Shown here in pieces: positions 1 to 7,804 of a stretch of DNA of 64,000 nt. Source of the DNA: Nitratireductor aquimarinus (GTDB lineage Bacteria; Pseudomonadota; Alphaproteobacteria; Rhizobiales; Rhizobiaceae); contig NZ_JAFKDE010000003.1 in assembly GCF_017255295.1 (NCBI RefSeq), forward strand, positions 496,001 through 560,000. The letters run 5' to 3'. A program made the translations under genes and the position numbers. The notes under the pieces are model-generated. The model was not told the origin of the DNA and searched no databases. It saw only the letters and a program-made list of their open reading frames with translations. Numbering within the stretch: position 1 is the stretch's first letter; each line of letters starts with the position of its first letter.

Positions 1-1
1 C

Positions 2-211
2 GCCGAGAGCACGCTGGTGAACTCGGACTATGATCCGGGAACGCAGACACTTACCAGCTACAACAAGTGGCGCGGCGTCGGAGACGCCTTCTCTGCCGGT
101 ACATGGATCTTCCGCGAGGGCGCGTTCACTCTGGTGCGCTACGATGTGGATGCGTCCTATGACGGCGAGCAGAACCCGGTCACGATCCTCGACTATCACA
201 CCGGCCCGTAG
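2..211 (+). CDS. DUF1176-like protein, C-terminal fragment
   Basis: The frame is open from the left edge, so only the last 69 residues are visible and the start lies outside the window. The fragment has the usual end of a DUF1176 protein: a Leu-Val-Asn ... Tyr-Asp-Pro stretch, a Thr-Ser-Tyr-Asn-Lys segment, an Arg-Gly-x-Gly-Asp motif, then a Trp and a Phe-Thr-Leu strand. In the family the Gly-Asp pair is normally followed by Cys, and a second Cys lies nearer the end; both are absent here (the motif reads GDAFSAG). Members are exported proteins of unknown function. The gene converges on the minus-strand hydrolase only 16 bp away. Assignment to the family is probable, not certain, because most of the protein is missing. 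Confidence 0.6.
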   Translation, partial: AESTLVNSDYDPGTQTLTSYNKWRGVGDAFSAGTWIFREGAFTLVRYDVDASYDGEQNPVTILDYHTGP

Positions 212-227
212 GCCAGGGCCTCACGCA

Positions 228-1124
228 TCACGGCTGCGCGAGCATCCAGTTCAGGGTCTCGCGCCAGTCGCTCATACGGATCGGCGTGCCGTGCGTCCCG
301 CTCTCAAAGCGCACGAAGCGCGCCGGATAACCCTTTGCCGACGAACGGATTTTCCTGAAAAACGCTTCCTGGCTTCCAACCGGGAAAACCCGGTCTTCGC
401 TGCCATGCCCGAAGAAAACCGGCACCCGTTCAGCAAAGGCCGGGCTTTGCAGGAACGCATCGTTCCACATCGAACCGAGCAGCAAAAGTCCGCCCAGCCG
501 GTCGGCTGTTACCCGGTCCTGCGCCAGCCGCCAGCACAGCGCGCCGCCCATCGAACCACAGGCCACGAACACCCGCGCGCCGGGTGAACGTTCCGCATAA
601 TACGCGATCAGCGCCGCGATTTCCTGTGCGCCCCGCGCCTCGAAATCCGAGAAATCGGGCGACAGGTAGAGCCCGCCGCTCTTTGCCATAAGGTTCTTGA
701 TGCGGTTGAAATTGCCCCCGAAGGTGAAGTCGTCCACCCCCTGCCGACGGTTGCCGCCCTGACCATGCAGGTAGAGCACGATGGCGCTCGCACCCTCGGT
801 CTTGCCGACCGCGACATGGCGCACCGTGCCCGCCTTGGTCTGCAGCGCCAGATCCTGCTGCGCCCGCCGCACACCGGTGGAGATGTAGCGCCCGTCCACG
901 CGGCGCTCGGGCACCGCGTCGCGCCCGTTGATGTCCCGCATCTCCCGATAGTCGACCACCCGGTAAGCGCCGCCATCGCTCGATGACAGAACCGCCGGAT
1001 AGGCAAACAGCCGGTCCTTCTGCGAGGCAAGCTCCAGCGCCTGTGCGTTCACACCAGAGAAAGCCACCACAAATCCGGCAAAAGCCAAGCGAATACAGCT
1101 CCTTGCAAGAGACATCGCACTCAT
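228..1124 (-). CDS. Exported alpha/beta hydrolase
   Basis: This 298-residue protein begins with a basic region and hydrophobic stretch ending near AQA (about residue 29), a likely signal peptide, so it should act in the periplasm. An alpha/beta-hydrolase fold follows: an oxyanion-type HGQGG at 120-124, a nucleophile elbow GSMGG with Ser191, a candidate acid Asp244, and a candidate His278 in a Gly-Thr-His-Gly context. The layout resembles small dienelactone-hydrolase or PHB-depolymerase-like esterases, but the substrate cannot be read from sequence. Its ATG overlaps the stop of the upstream molybdopterin-binding gene by 4 bp, so it is the last gene of the Mo-hydroxylase maturation operon. Its role there is unknown, since exported hydrolases are not part of the known cofactor pathway. 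Confidence 0.8.
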   Translation of the reverse strand: MSAMSLARSCIRLAFAGFVVAFSGVNAQALELASQKDRLFAYPAVLSSSDGGAYRVVDYREMRDINGRDAVPERRVDGRYISTGVRRAQQDLALQTKAGTVRHVAVGKTEGASAIVLYLHGQGGNRRQGVDDFTFGGNFNRIKNLMAKSGGLYLSPDFSDFEARGAQEIAALIAYYAERSPGARVFVACGSMGGALCWRLAQDRVTADRLGGLLLLGSMWNDAFLQSPAFAERVPVFFGHGSEDRVFPVGSQEAFFRKIRSSAKGYPARFVRFESGTHGTPIRMSDWRETLNWMLAQP

Positions 1125-2728
1125 CGATTCAACACGCCGCCTGCCTTTTCCAGCGCCTCCGGCGTGTCCACATCCAGATGCGCGGCAGCGCCCGTCTCCA
1201 CATCGACAATGCCGACCAGCTCCTGCTCCACCACATGCCGCGCGCCGGTGTCGCCCTCAAGCCGCGCCACTTCGGCAAACAGCGCGCGCGGCAGGATCAC
1301 CGGATTGCCCCGCTTGCCGTTATGCGTCGCCCTGACCACCGCATTGCCGCCTGCCTTCACAAAGGCCTCCACCAGACGGTCGAGATCCGCAGTGCTGATT
1401 TCCGGCATGTCGGCCAGCATCACCAGCGCGCCCGCCGCCTCCTCCGGCAGCGCCGCAATGCCGGCTTTCAGTGAGGTCGACAGTCCTTCCGCATAAGCGT
1501 CATTGACCGCCACCGCCATGCCAAGCCCGTCCAGCGCGCCCTGCACGCGCTCCGCCTCATGCCCGAGCACGGCGACAGCCCCGTCGACACGGCTTTGCGC
1601 CAGCGCCGCTCCCGTGCGCCGCACCAGCGGCACGCCGTCGAACGACGCCATAAGCTTGTTGTGTTCACCCATGCGCCGCGACTGTCCCGCCGCCAGAAGC
1701 ACGCCCCAGACAGAGGGCGCACGCTCCGCTATCCTGCCTTCACGCGGCTGCGGCCGCGTCGGAATTTCGGCCAATAGCCCGCCAACGCCCATCCCGGCAA
1801 TGTCCGCCGAGGAAAGGTCGAGCCCCGCCATCAGCCGGTCGAGCACCCAGTCGAAACCATTCGTCTTGGGGCTGCGTGCGCATCCCGGCGCGCCGATCAC
1901 CGGCCGCCCCTCGATGGCCCCCAGCACCAGAAGATTGCCCGGATCGACCGGCATGCCGACCCGCTCCACCGTTCCACCCGCCTTGCGGATGGCGGCGGGG
2001 ATCACGTCGTCGGCGTCGCACACGGCCGAAGCGCCGAAGACGAGCAGCATGTCACTCTCATCCTTGAGCGCCGTAATGGCGCGCGCCACCGCATCCGGCT
2101 CATGGGCAGGCCGCAGTTCGCGCGTCACATGACTGCCGGAGCGCTGCAACCGCTCCACCGTAATGCGCGCCGTCTTGTCGAGCACGCTGTCCTTCAGGCT
2201 CGGCAGCGCCGTCTGCACCACGCCGACGCGCATGGCCCTGAAGGGCCGCAACGAAAACACCGGCCCGTGCGCGGCAGAAGCCGCCCTGTCCACCTGCGCG
2301 GCGGAAACGGCAAACGGGATGATCTTCACCGTCGCCACCATCTGCCCTTCGCTCACCGCGCTGTAATCGGGCAGTGTGGCCATGGTGATCGCCGGATCGA
2401 CGGCGTTCACCGCATTGACCGCCTGCCGGTCCACAATAAAGAGCCCCGCCTTCTGCGCATGCAGATTGACCCGCCCGGTCGTGGGCGCGCGCGCAGAAAT
2501 TCCCTCCACCGCAAGCGTTGCCGCAAGGCGCTCTGCCGCCTGATCCTCGTCCAGATCGCCAGGCTCCAGCCGCGCCGCGATCACCGTCCTGACGCCTTCC
2601 GCCCTCAAAAGCGCGATGTCGGCGGCGCCAAGCCGGTGCGCCTTGCGCAGCCGCGTCTTGCCGGCCATCGTGGCATGCGCCAGCACCGCCCCTTCGGCCT
2701 CGTCAATGGATAGCGGTCCGAACTTCAC
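1121..2728 (-). CDS. Molybdopterin-binding / MocA-like cytidylyltransferase fusion
   Basis: The 535-residue protein has two parts. Residues about 165-300 look like the MoCF_biosynth (MoaB/MogA/MoeA) molybdopterin-binding fold, with a phosphate-loop-like Phe-Gly-Ala-Ser-Ala at 231-235. Residues about 340-530 are a MobA/MocA nucleotidyltransferase, with LLAAGQSRRMG at 344-354, Lys358, and a Met-Leu-Ala-Asp-Met-Pro metal-site motif. Proteins of this layout are known in rhizobia and are thought to make molybdopterin cytosine dinucleotide, the cofactor of xanthine-dehydrogenase-family enzymes, in the cytosol. The location next to two XdhC parts, CoxE and MoxR supports MCD rather than MGD. The gene overlaps both neighbours by 4 bp. 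The N-terminal 150 residues resemble a MoeA-like lead-in and are less certain. Confidence 0.87.
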   Translation of the reverse strand: MKFGPLSIDEAEGAVLAHATMAGKTRLRKAHRLGAADIALLRAEGVRTVIAARLEPGDLDEDQAAERLAATLAVEGISARAPTTGRVNLHAQKAGLFIVDRQAVNAVNAVDPAITMATLPDYSAVSEGQMVATVKIIPFAVSAAQVDRAASAAHGPVFSLRPFRAMRVGVVQTALPSLKDSVLDKTARITVERLQRSGSHVTRELRPAHEPDAVARAITALKDESDMLLVFGASAVCDADDVIPAAIRKAGGTVERVGMPVDPGNLLVLGAIEGRPVIGAPGCARSPKTNGFDWVLDRLMAGLDLSSADIAGMGVGGLLAEIPTRPQPREGRIAERAPSVWGVLLAAGQSRRMGEHNKLMASFDGVPLVRRTGAALAQSRVDGAVAVLGHEAERVQGALDGLGMAVAVNDAYAEGLSTSLKAGIAALPEEAAGALVMLADMPEISTADLDRLVEAFVKAGGNAVVRATHNGKRGNPVILPRALFAEVARLEGDTGARHVVEQELVGIVDVETGAAAHLDVDTPEALEKAGGVLNR

Positions 2729-3429
2729 GCCGATACGCTCCTGTCCCCCGGCCCGCGCGAGCGCAACGCCGCAATCACCGCGCCCAGCACGGCAACCGCG
2801 ATCTCCGCCGGCGTCGCCGCCCCAATGTCGAGCCCGATGGGCGCATCGATCCGCTCAAGCGCTGCCGGCGAAACGCCAGCCTCCGTCAGCCGGTCGATGC
2901 GCTTTGCGTGGGTCTTCCGGCTGCCCAGCGCGCCGATATAGAAGCAATCCGCTTCAAACGCCGCCCGCAGCGCGGGATCATCGATCTTCGGATCATGCGT
3001 CAGCGCGGCAAGCGCCGTGTAGGCGTCAAGCGGCTGGCGCGCCAGCGCCTCGTCAGGCCATTCGGCATGCAGCGCGACACCCGGAAAGCGCTCCGGTGTG
3101 GCAAACGCCGTGCGCGGATCGATGATCGTCAGATCGAAACCCGCAATCTTGGCCATCGGCGCCAGCGCCTGGCTGATATGCACCGCCCCGATCACCACGA
3201 GGCGCGGTTCGGGCAGGTGCACGTTCAAAAAGAAAGTGCGCCCGTCGATCTCGACCACGCCGGACTTGCCGGAGCGAAAGGCGCGCGCCACCGCCTCGCC
3301 AAGCGCACCGGCCACCGTGTCGCCCTCGCGGATCACCCGGTCGCGCCCGTCTTCCAGATCGGTGAGCAGGATCGCGGCCCTGCGTTCGCGCCGCAGCGCG
3401 TTCAGTTTCTTCAGCGACAGCGGATCCAC
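2725..3429 (-). CDS. XdhC family protein, C-terminal (Rossmann) part
   Basis: This 234-residue protein carries the XdhC C-terminal Rossmann domain: a Val-Val-Ile-Gly-Ala strand-turn with downstream Ile-Ser-Gln-Ala-Leu, a DPR motif after the second strand, and the family signature Tyr-Ile-Gly-Ala-Leu-Gly-Ser-Arg-Lys-Thr. XdhC proteins carry molybdenum cofactor to xanthine-dehydrogenase-type enzymes and help sulfurate it. I chose the GTG at 3429, which overlaps the upstream TAG by one base and gives the usual VDPLSLKKLNAL beginning; a longer reading from 3471 would run through the upstream gene. The N-terminal XdhC domain is encoded separately just upstream, so together the two genes make a split XdhC/CoxI pair. 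They are probably translationally coupled. Confidence 0.88.
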   Translation of the reverse strand: MDPLSLKKLNALRRERRAAILLTDLEDGRDRVIREGDTVAGALGEAVARAFRSGKSGVVEIDGRTFFLNVHLPEPRLVVIGAVHISQALAPMAKIAGFDLTIIDPRTAFATPERFPGVALHAEWPDEALARQPLDAYTALAALTHDPKIDDPALRAAFEADCFYIGALGSRKTHAKRIDRLTEAGVSPAALERIDAPIGLDIGAATPAEIAVAVLGAVIAALRSRGPGDRSVSA

Positions 3430-3767
3430 TAGCCGAGCCTCTCCACATAAACCCTGATGCGCCCGCCGCATGAGAGGCCCACTTCCCAGGCCGTCTCGTC
3501 GGCGACGCCGAATTCCAGCATGCGCGGCCTGCCCTCGGTCAGCACATCGGCGGCCTCCGCCACCACCGCGCCCTCCACGCAGCCACCCGACACCGAGCCC
3601 TCGAAATTGCCATCCGCATCGATCACCAGATGGCTTCCCACCGGGCGCGGTGCAGAACCCCAGGTCTCCACGACCGTGGCAATTGCCACATCGCGGCCTG
3701 CCTGCATCCAGTCCTCGGCGATCATCAGCGGATCGCGTGTCTCATCGGATTGTTTCAGCTCAGACAT
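3429..3767 (-). CDS. XdhC/CoxI family protein, N-terminal part
   Basis: The 112-residue protein matches the XdhC_CoxI N-terminal domain: an Ala-Thr-Val-Val-Glu-Thr-Trp-Gly-Ser-Ala-Pro-Arg-Pro segment, a Gly-Ser-Val-Ser-Gly-Gly-Cys-Val-Glu motif, and a late Leu-Ser-Cys-Gly-Gly motif. The two cysteines (in SGGCVE and LSCGG) are the conserved pair thought to take part in Mo-cofactor sulfuration or binding. It is half of a split XdhC, with the Rossmann part directly downstream and overlapping by one base. The upstream VWA gene overlaps its start by 8 bp. As in carboxydotrophs, this two-gene form is common near coxD and coxE. The function is inferred from family and context. Confidence 0.88.
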   Translation of the reverse strand: MSELKQSDETRDPLMIAEDWMQAGRDVAIATVVETWGSAPRPVGSHLVIDADGNFEGSVSGGCVEGAVVAEAADVLTEGRPRMLEFGVADETAWEVGLSCGGRIRVYVERLG

Positions 3768-5025
3768 TGGCGTTTCTCCCGCCCTTCATATGGGCACGCT
3801 GAAAGTGCCGTGCCAAGTCCCCGCCCTGTGCGGGCGCATCCGTCAGCGCGGCGCACAGATCGCCAAGCGCATCGAGATTGTGCACCGGCCGCAGCTCGTC
3901 CACATGAGGCAGCATCGCCCGCATGCCGCGTGCGCGCGGCTCGAACCCGTCAAAGCCAAGCAATGGGTTAAGCCAGATCAGCCGGCGGCATGATTTCGAA
4001 AGCCGCTCCATCTCCCGCGACAGAACCTCGATATGATCGCGCTCCAGCCCGTCGGTGATCAGGAGCACGATTGCGCCCTGTCCCAGAACCCGGCGCGACC
4101 ACAGCCGGTTGAAATCGCCAAGCGCCGTGCCGATCCGCGTACCGCCGGACCAGTCGCGCACCGCTTCAGACGCTTCTTCCAGCGCCTCGTCGGGGTCACG
4201 CCGGCTGAGCGGGCGCGTGATGTTGGTCAGCCTTGTGCCGAAGGTGAAGCTGAAAACCCGCCGCCGCTTTTCCGTCAGTGCATGCAGAAAATGCAGGAAA
4301 ACCCGCGAGTACTGGCTCATTGAGCCGGAGATATCGACCAGCGCCACCAGCGGCGGCGCGATCGGGCGCGGCGAGCGGAATTTCGGCAGGATCAGGTCAC
4401 CGCCGGTGCGCAGGCTCGCCCGCAGCATCGCATGCGGATCGATCCGCGCCCCATGCGGGTCCGGCCTGAACCGGCGCGTCGCCACCCGGTCGAACGGCAG
4501 AACGAGATCGCGCATGGCGCGCCGGGCCTCGGCCACTTCCTCAGCCGACATCTGCGCGAAATCCTTCTGGCGCAGAACCTCCATCGCCGTGAAGGAAAGC
4601 CGTGCGTCCAGTTCAAACTCCGGCCGCTTCTTGATGATCGCCCGGCGCTCCTCGTCCAGCGCATCCTCGGCGCGGCGGTCGCCGGCGCGTTTCTTCTCGC
4701 GCAGCACTTCCGCCTCGTCGCCCTCGTCTTCGGTCCGCCCTTCATCGCGCTCGTCGCGCCGCGCCCAGTAGAGCCGGAACGCCGCATCGAACAGCGCATG
4801 ATCCTCATGTCTGGAAATCAGGGTGGCGTGCAGCGTCCAGTAAAAGTCGTCGCGCCGCTCGACGCCGACCGTCACCACCGCCTGAATGGCGTCCATAACG
4901 GCGGCCGGTCCCACGCGCAGCCCCGCGCGCCGGAGCATGCGGGCAAAACCGACGATCCTGTCGGCCAGCCGCGCGCCCTCTTCGCGTTCCGGTGCTCGTT
5001 TGTCCGCGTCTGGAGCAGCCGGCAT
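3760..5025 (-). CDS. coxE: CoxE-type VWA domain protein
   Basis: The 421-residue protein has a charged, helical N-terminal two-thirds rich in Arg and Glu, then a von Willebrand A-like domain with a MIDAS signature Asp-Ile-Ser-Gly-Ser-Met-Ser. This is the CoxE family (VWA_CoxE), which works with the MoxR-type ATPase CoxD to insert the Cu/S-Mo centre into CO-dehydrogenase-like enzymes. I chose the ATG at 5025, one base after the CoxD stop, giving MPAAPDADK; a longer frame would overlap the ATPase gene. The order MoxR-VWA-XdhC-MocA is a recurrent maturation module. The enzyme it serves is not in this window. The gene symbol reflects family and context; the target may be another Mo hydroxylase. 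Confidence 0.85.
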   Translation of the reverse strand: MPAAPDADKRAPEREEGARLADRIVGFARMLRRAGLRVGPAAVMDAIQAVVTVGVERRDDFYWTLHATLISRHEDHALFDAAFRLYWARRDERDEGRTEDEGDEAEVLREKKRAGDRRAEDALDEERRAIIKKRPEFELDARLSFTAMEVLRQKDFAQMSAEEVAEARRAMRDLVLPFDRVATRRFRPDPHGARIDPHAMLRASLRTGGDLILPKFRSPRPIAPPLVALVDISGSMSQYSRVFLHFLHALTEKRRRVFSFTFGTRLTNITRPLSRRDPDEALEEASEAVRDWSGGTRIGTALGDFNRLWSRRVLGQGAIVLLITDGLERDHIEVLSREMERLSKSCRRLIWLNPLLGFDGFEPRARGMRAMLPHVDELRPVHNLDALGDLCAALTDAPAQGGDLARHFQRAHMKGGRNANV

Positions 5026-5026
5026 G

Positions 5027-5941
5027 TCAGCTGGCCTTGACCTCTTCGAGAACGCGCGCGCCCTCGCCGTCTTCCAGCCGCGCAATGTCGTCCTGGTATT
5101 TCAGCAACACGCCCATCGTGTCCGACACCGCATCCGCATCAAGGCTGTCCTTGCCCAGCGCCGTCAGCGCCGTTGCCCAGTCGATGGTTTCGGCCACGCC
5201 CGGCGCCTTGAAGAGATCGAGCTCGCGCAGTTTCTGCACGAATGTCACCACCTGTTTCGCCAGCGTGGCGTTGGCGTTCGGCACCTTGCGGGCGAGAATT
5301 TCCAGCTCGCGCTGCGCATCCGGGTAATCGACCCAGTGATAAAGGCAGCGCCGCTTCAGCGCATCGTGGATTTCGCGGGTCCGGTTGGTGGTGATCACGA
5401 CAATGGGCGGTTCATCCGCCTTGATCGTTCCCAGCTCCGGCACGCTCACCTGATAGTCGGAGAGCACTTCCAGAAGATAGGCTTCGAACGCCTCATCCGC
5501 CCGGTCGAGTTCATCGATCAGGAAGATCGGCGGCCCGTCAATGCCGCTTTCCAGCGCTTCCAGCACCGGGCGGCGGATCAGGTATTTTTCGGAGAAGACG
5601 CCGCTCTCCATCTCGGAGCGGTCGTGAATGCCCGCAGCCTCGGCCATGCGGATCTCGATCATCTGCGCGGCATAGTTCCACTCATAGACGGCAGACGAAA
5701 CGTCGAGCCCTTCATAGCACTGAAGCCGGATCAGCCTGCGCCCGAGCCCCGCCGCCAGAACCTTGGCGATCTCCGTCTTGCCGACACCTGCCTCACCTTC
5801 CAGAAACAGCGGGCGCTGCATGGTCAGGCTCAGAAACAGCACGGTCGCCAGTGCCCGGTCGGCCACATAGCCGCCTTCCGTCAGAAGCGTAAGCGTCTCG
5901 TCGATGGATTGCGGCAGGCCGCGGGCTGTCGTTTCGGACAT
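5027..5941 (-). CDS. coxD: MoxR/CoxD family AAA+ ATPase
   Basis: This 304-residue AAA+ ATPase has a Walker A Gly-Glu-Ala-Gly-Val-Gly-Lys-Thr-Glu at about 49-57 and a Walker B Ile-Phe-Leu-Ile-Asp-Glu-Leu-Asp at about 139-146. These are followed by an Asn-Arg-Thr-Arg sensor segment and a lid region. MoxR ATPases pair with VWA proteins as chaperones that load metal cofactors; CoxD is the member for Mo-hydroxylases. The next gene, 1 bp downstream, encodes the VWA partner. The start is one of two adjacent ATGs (5944 or 5941); a GGGGGA stretch just before favours the second by spacing, and an ATG at 5962 is also in frame. Translation is very likely coupled to coxE. Confidence 0.88.
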   Translation of the reverse strand: MSETTARGLPQSIDETLTLLTEGGYVADRALATVLFLSLTMQRPLFLEGEAGVGKTEIAKVLAAGLGRRLIRLQCYEGLDVSSAVYEWNYAAQMIEIRMAEAAGIHDRSEMESGVFSEKYLIRRPVLEALESGIDGPPIFLIDELDRADEAFEAYLLEVLSDYQVSVPELGTIKADEPPIVVITTNRTREIHDALKRRCLYHWVDYPDAQRELEILARKVPNANATLAKQVVTFVQKLRELDLFKAPGVAETIDWATALTALGKDSLDADAVSDTMGVLLKYQDDIARLEDGEGARVLEEVKAS

Positions 5942-6003
5942 CATTCCCCCATTGCTTCCCAAAGGGCTCCCCGGGTTTCCCGAAATACTCCCGGGCCGAG
6001 AGG

Positions 6004-6498
6004 CTACAATACCCGGTAGCCCCGCTCATGGTAGAGGAGCGGATTGCTTTTGTCGCCGATGCTCAGGCCGGCCACGCGGCCGAAATAGACCCGGTGCGTG
6101 CCGATTTCCACGGTCTGAACCACATGGCAGTCAAACACCGCCAGCGCATCCGGCAGCGTCGGCGCGCCCGTGGCGATGGTCTCCCACTCGGTCAGCGCAA
6201 AACGCTCTTCGGGCGAAAGCCCCGTCAGGCCGGAAAAGGCGTTGGAAAGCGCCTGATGGTCCGCCGTCAGCGTGTTGAGCGCGAAGATGCCATTCTTCAC
6301 GAAGGCCTCATTGTGCGGGTTTTCGCGGTTGAGGCACACCAACACCGTCGGCGGATCGTCCGAGACGGAACACGCCGCAATCGCCGTCACGCCGCGCAGG
6401 CCAGCCGGCCCGTCGGTCGTGACCACATGAACGGCCCCTGCAAAGCGGGCCATGGCATCGCGATAATGACGCGGTTCGATCTCGTTGGTCTTCAGCAC
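6004..6498 (-). CDS. Flavin reductase family protein
   Basis: The 164-residue protein matches the flavin_reduct fold of NAD(P)H:FMN reductases that supply reduced flavin to monooxygenases. It has Phe-Ala-Gly-Ala-Val-His-Val-Val-Thr-Thr near the start, Gly-Val-Thr-Ala-Ile-Ala, Pro-Pro-Thr-Val-Leu-Val-Cys-Leu-Asn-Arg, and an Asn-Pro-Leu-Leu-Tyr-His-Glu-Arg-Gly-Tyr ending. I prefer a GTG start at 6498, with AAGAG about 6 bases upstream; a TTG at 6504 would lie directly against that site. No partner monooxygenase is in the window. The 62 bp gap to the MoxR ATPase gene is small enough for one operon, and this would be the first gene, so its upstream region at 6499-6736 should hold the operon promoter. 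Confidence 0.82.
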   Translation of the reverse strand: MLKTNEIEPRHYRDAMARFAGAVHVVTTDGPAGLRGVTAIAACSVSDDPPTVLVCLNRENPHNEAFVKNGIFALNTLTADHQALSNAFSGLTGLSPEERFALTEWETIATGAPTLPDALAVFDCHVVQTVEIGTHRVYFGRVAGLSIGDKSNPLLYHERGYRVL

Positions 6499-6736
6499 AG
6501 TCAACTCTTTTCAACTCACATGTGCGATATAGGATTGCTGCAGAGCCTTACCAAGGCGCACCATCGCCCAACAGTCCAAAAAAGGAAAAAGGACTGCGCC
6601 AGAAAGTCTCCATCGCCGGAAGCACTTTATGGCACAGTTATTTACCAGTTCCGCAGCTTTGCGGTTAACTTCGGATGCGGGCGGCCTGATTCTCATGCTA
6701 GTGCGTGACCGTGAAATGGGTGATTGATCTCCAGAT

Positions 6737-7804
6737 ATGCGTTGCCTCGCTTGCCTTCTCGTCTCCAGTTTTGCCGCGTTGACCGCGCCTTCCGCGCATG
6801 CGCAGGAAACCTCCATCGGCATCGCCGCGCCACTCAGCGGCAATTTCTCCATTCTTGGCCATCAGTTGCGCGACGGTGCCCGCCTTGCTGCTGAAGCCGG
6901 CGGCGCCACCGCCATCGAGGCTGACACACGCTGCACCACCGAAGGTGGCGAGGCGGCAGCCCGCGCGCTGATCGCGCAGAATGTCGCCATCGTGGTCGGC
7001 TTTCTGTGCACCGACGCCATCGAGGCCGCGCTGCCGCTCTTTGCCGAGGCCGGCATTCCCGTCGTCACGCCCGGCGTGCGCACCGCCACGCTCACCGACC
7101 AGCGCGAGCGCACCGGCTGGCCTGTCTTCCGCACCGCGCCCCGCGCCGACGCAGAGCGCGACGCCGTGGCCGACATTCTCGTTCCGCGCTGGCGCGAGAA
7201 TTTCTTCGCCATCGTCGATGACGGCACGATCTACGGGCGTGAACTGGCCGAAAACATGCGCGCCGCCGCCGAGCTTCAGGAACTGAACCCCGTCTTCATC
7301 GACACGTTCCGCCCACAGCTCGACAACCAGATCGGCCTCGCCGGACGCTTGCGCCGCGCCGGAGCCACCCATGTCTTCGTCGGCGGCGACCGCAGCGACA
7401 TCGCCATTCTGGCGCGCGATGCGCGCGGCATGGATTACGAACTCACCATTGCCGGTGGCGAGGCGCTGCGCGCGGAAAACAGCAGCGTCCCCCTTGCCAC
7501 AGGCACGCTCATGGTCGGCCTGCCGCACTGGGCGGACATCGTCTCGGATGACGTCAGGCAGACGCTTGAAGTCGCCGGCATCGTGCCGGACGGCTATGTC
7601 ATTCCGGGCTATGCCGCAACGGAACTTGCCATTGCCGCCGCCCGTCAGGCGGACGCGGAAGCAGGATCGGTCTTCGACGCCCTTTCTTCCGGCACGTTCG
7701 GCACCGTGCTCGGCTCTCTTTCCTTCGACGCCAAAGGCGATCTGAACCAGGGTTTCTATCGCCTCTTCCGCTTCGAAGACCAGACATTCCAGGAGGTTGA
7801 ATGA
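6737..7804 (+). CDS. ABC transporter substrate-binding protein (LivJ-like)
   Basis: The 355-residue protein starts with a short signal peptide ending at AHAQ, then a Leu/Ile/Val-binding-protein fold: Ile-Gly-Ile-Ala-Ala-Pro-Leu-Ser-Gly, Gly-Ala-Arg-Leu-Ala-Ala-Glu, two lobes and a C-terminal Gly-Tyr-Ala-Ala-Thr-Glu hinge region. Such proteins capture branched-chain amino acids, amides or aromatic acids in the periplasm for an ABC importer. Two cysteines (in RCTTEGG and FLCTDA) could form the usual lobe disulfide. No permease or ATPase genes lie nearby, so it is an orphan binding protein. Its stop overlaps the start of a P1 peptidase gene, hinting that its ligand may be a peptide or amide cleaved by that enzyme. 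No strong Shine-Dalgarno site is seen. Confidence 0.85.
   Translation: MRCLACLLVSSFAALTAPSAHAQETSIGIAAPLSGNFSILGHQLRDGARLAAEAGGATAIEADTRCTTEGGEAAARALIAQNVAIVVGFLCTDAIEAALPLFAEAGIPVVTPGVRTATLTDQRERTGWPVFRTAPRADAERDAVADILVPRWRENFFAIVDDGTIYGRELAENMRAAAELQELNPVFIDTFRPQLDNQIGLAGRLRRAGATHVFVGGDRSDIAILARDARGMDYELTIAGGEALRAENSSVPLATGTLMVGLPHWADIVSDDVRQTLEVAGIVPDGYVIPGYAATELAIAAARQADAEAGSVFDALSSGTFGTVLGSLSFDAKGDLNQGFYRLFRFEDQTFQEVE

Noticed and set aside
3429-3471. Longer start for the XdhC Rossmann protein at 3471
   Set aside because: It would overlap the XdhC N-terminal gene by 43 bp; the GTG at 3429 matches the family start and the stop-start overlap.
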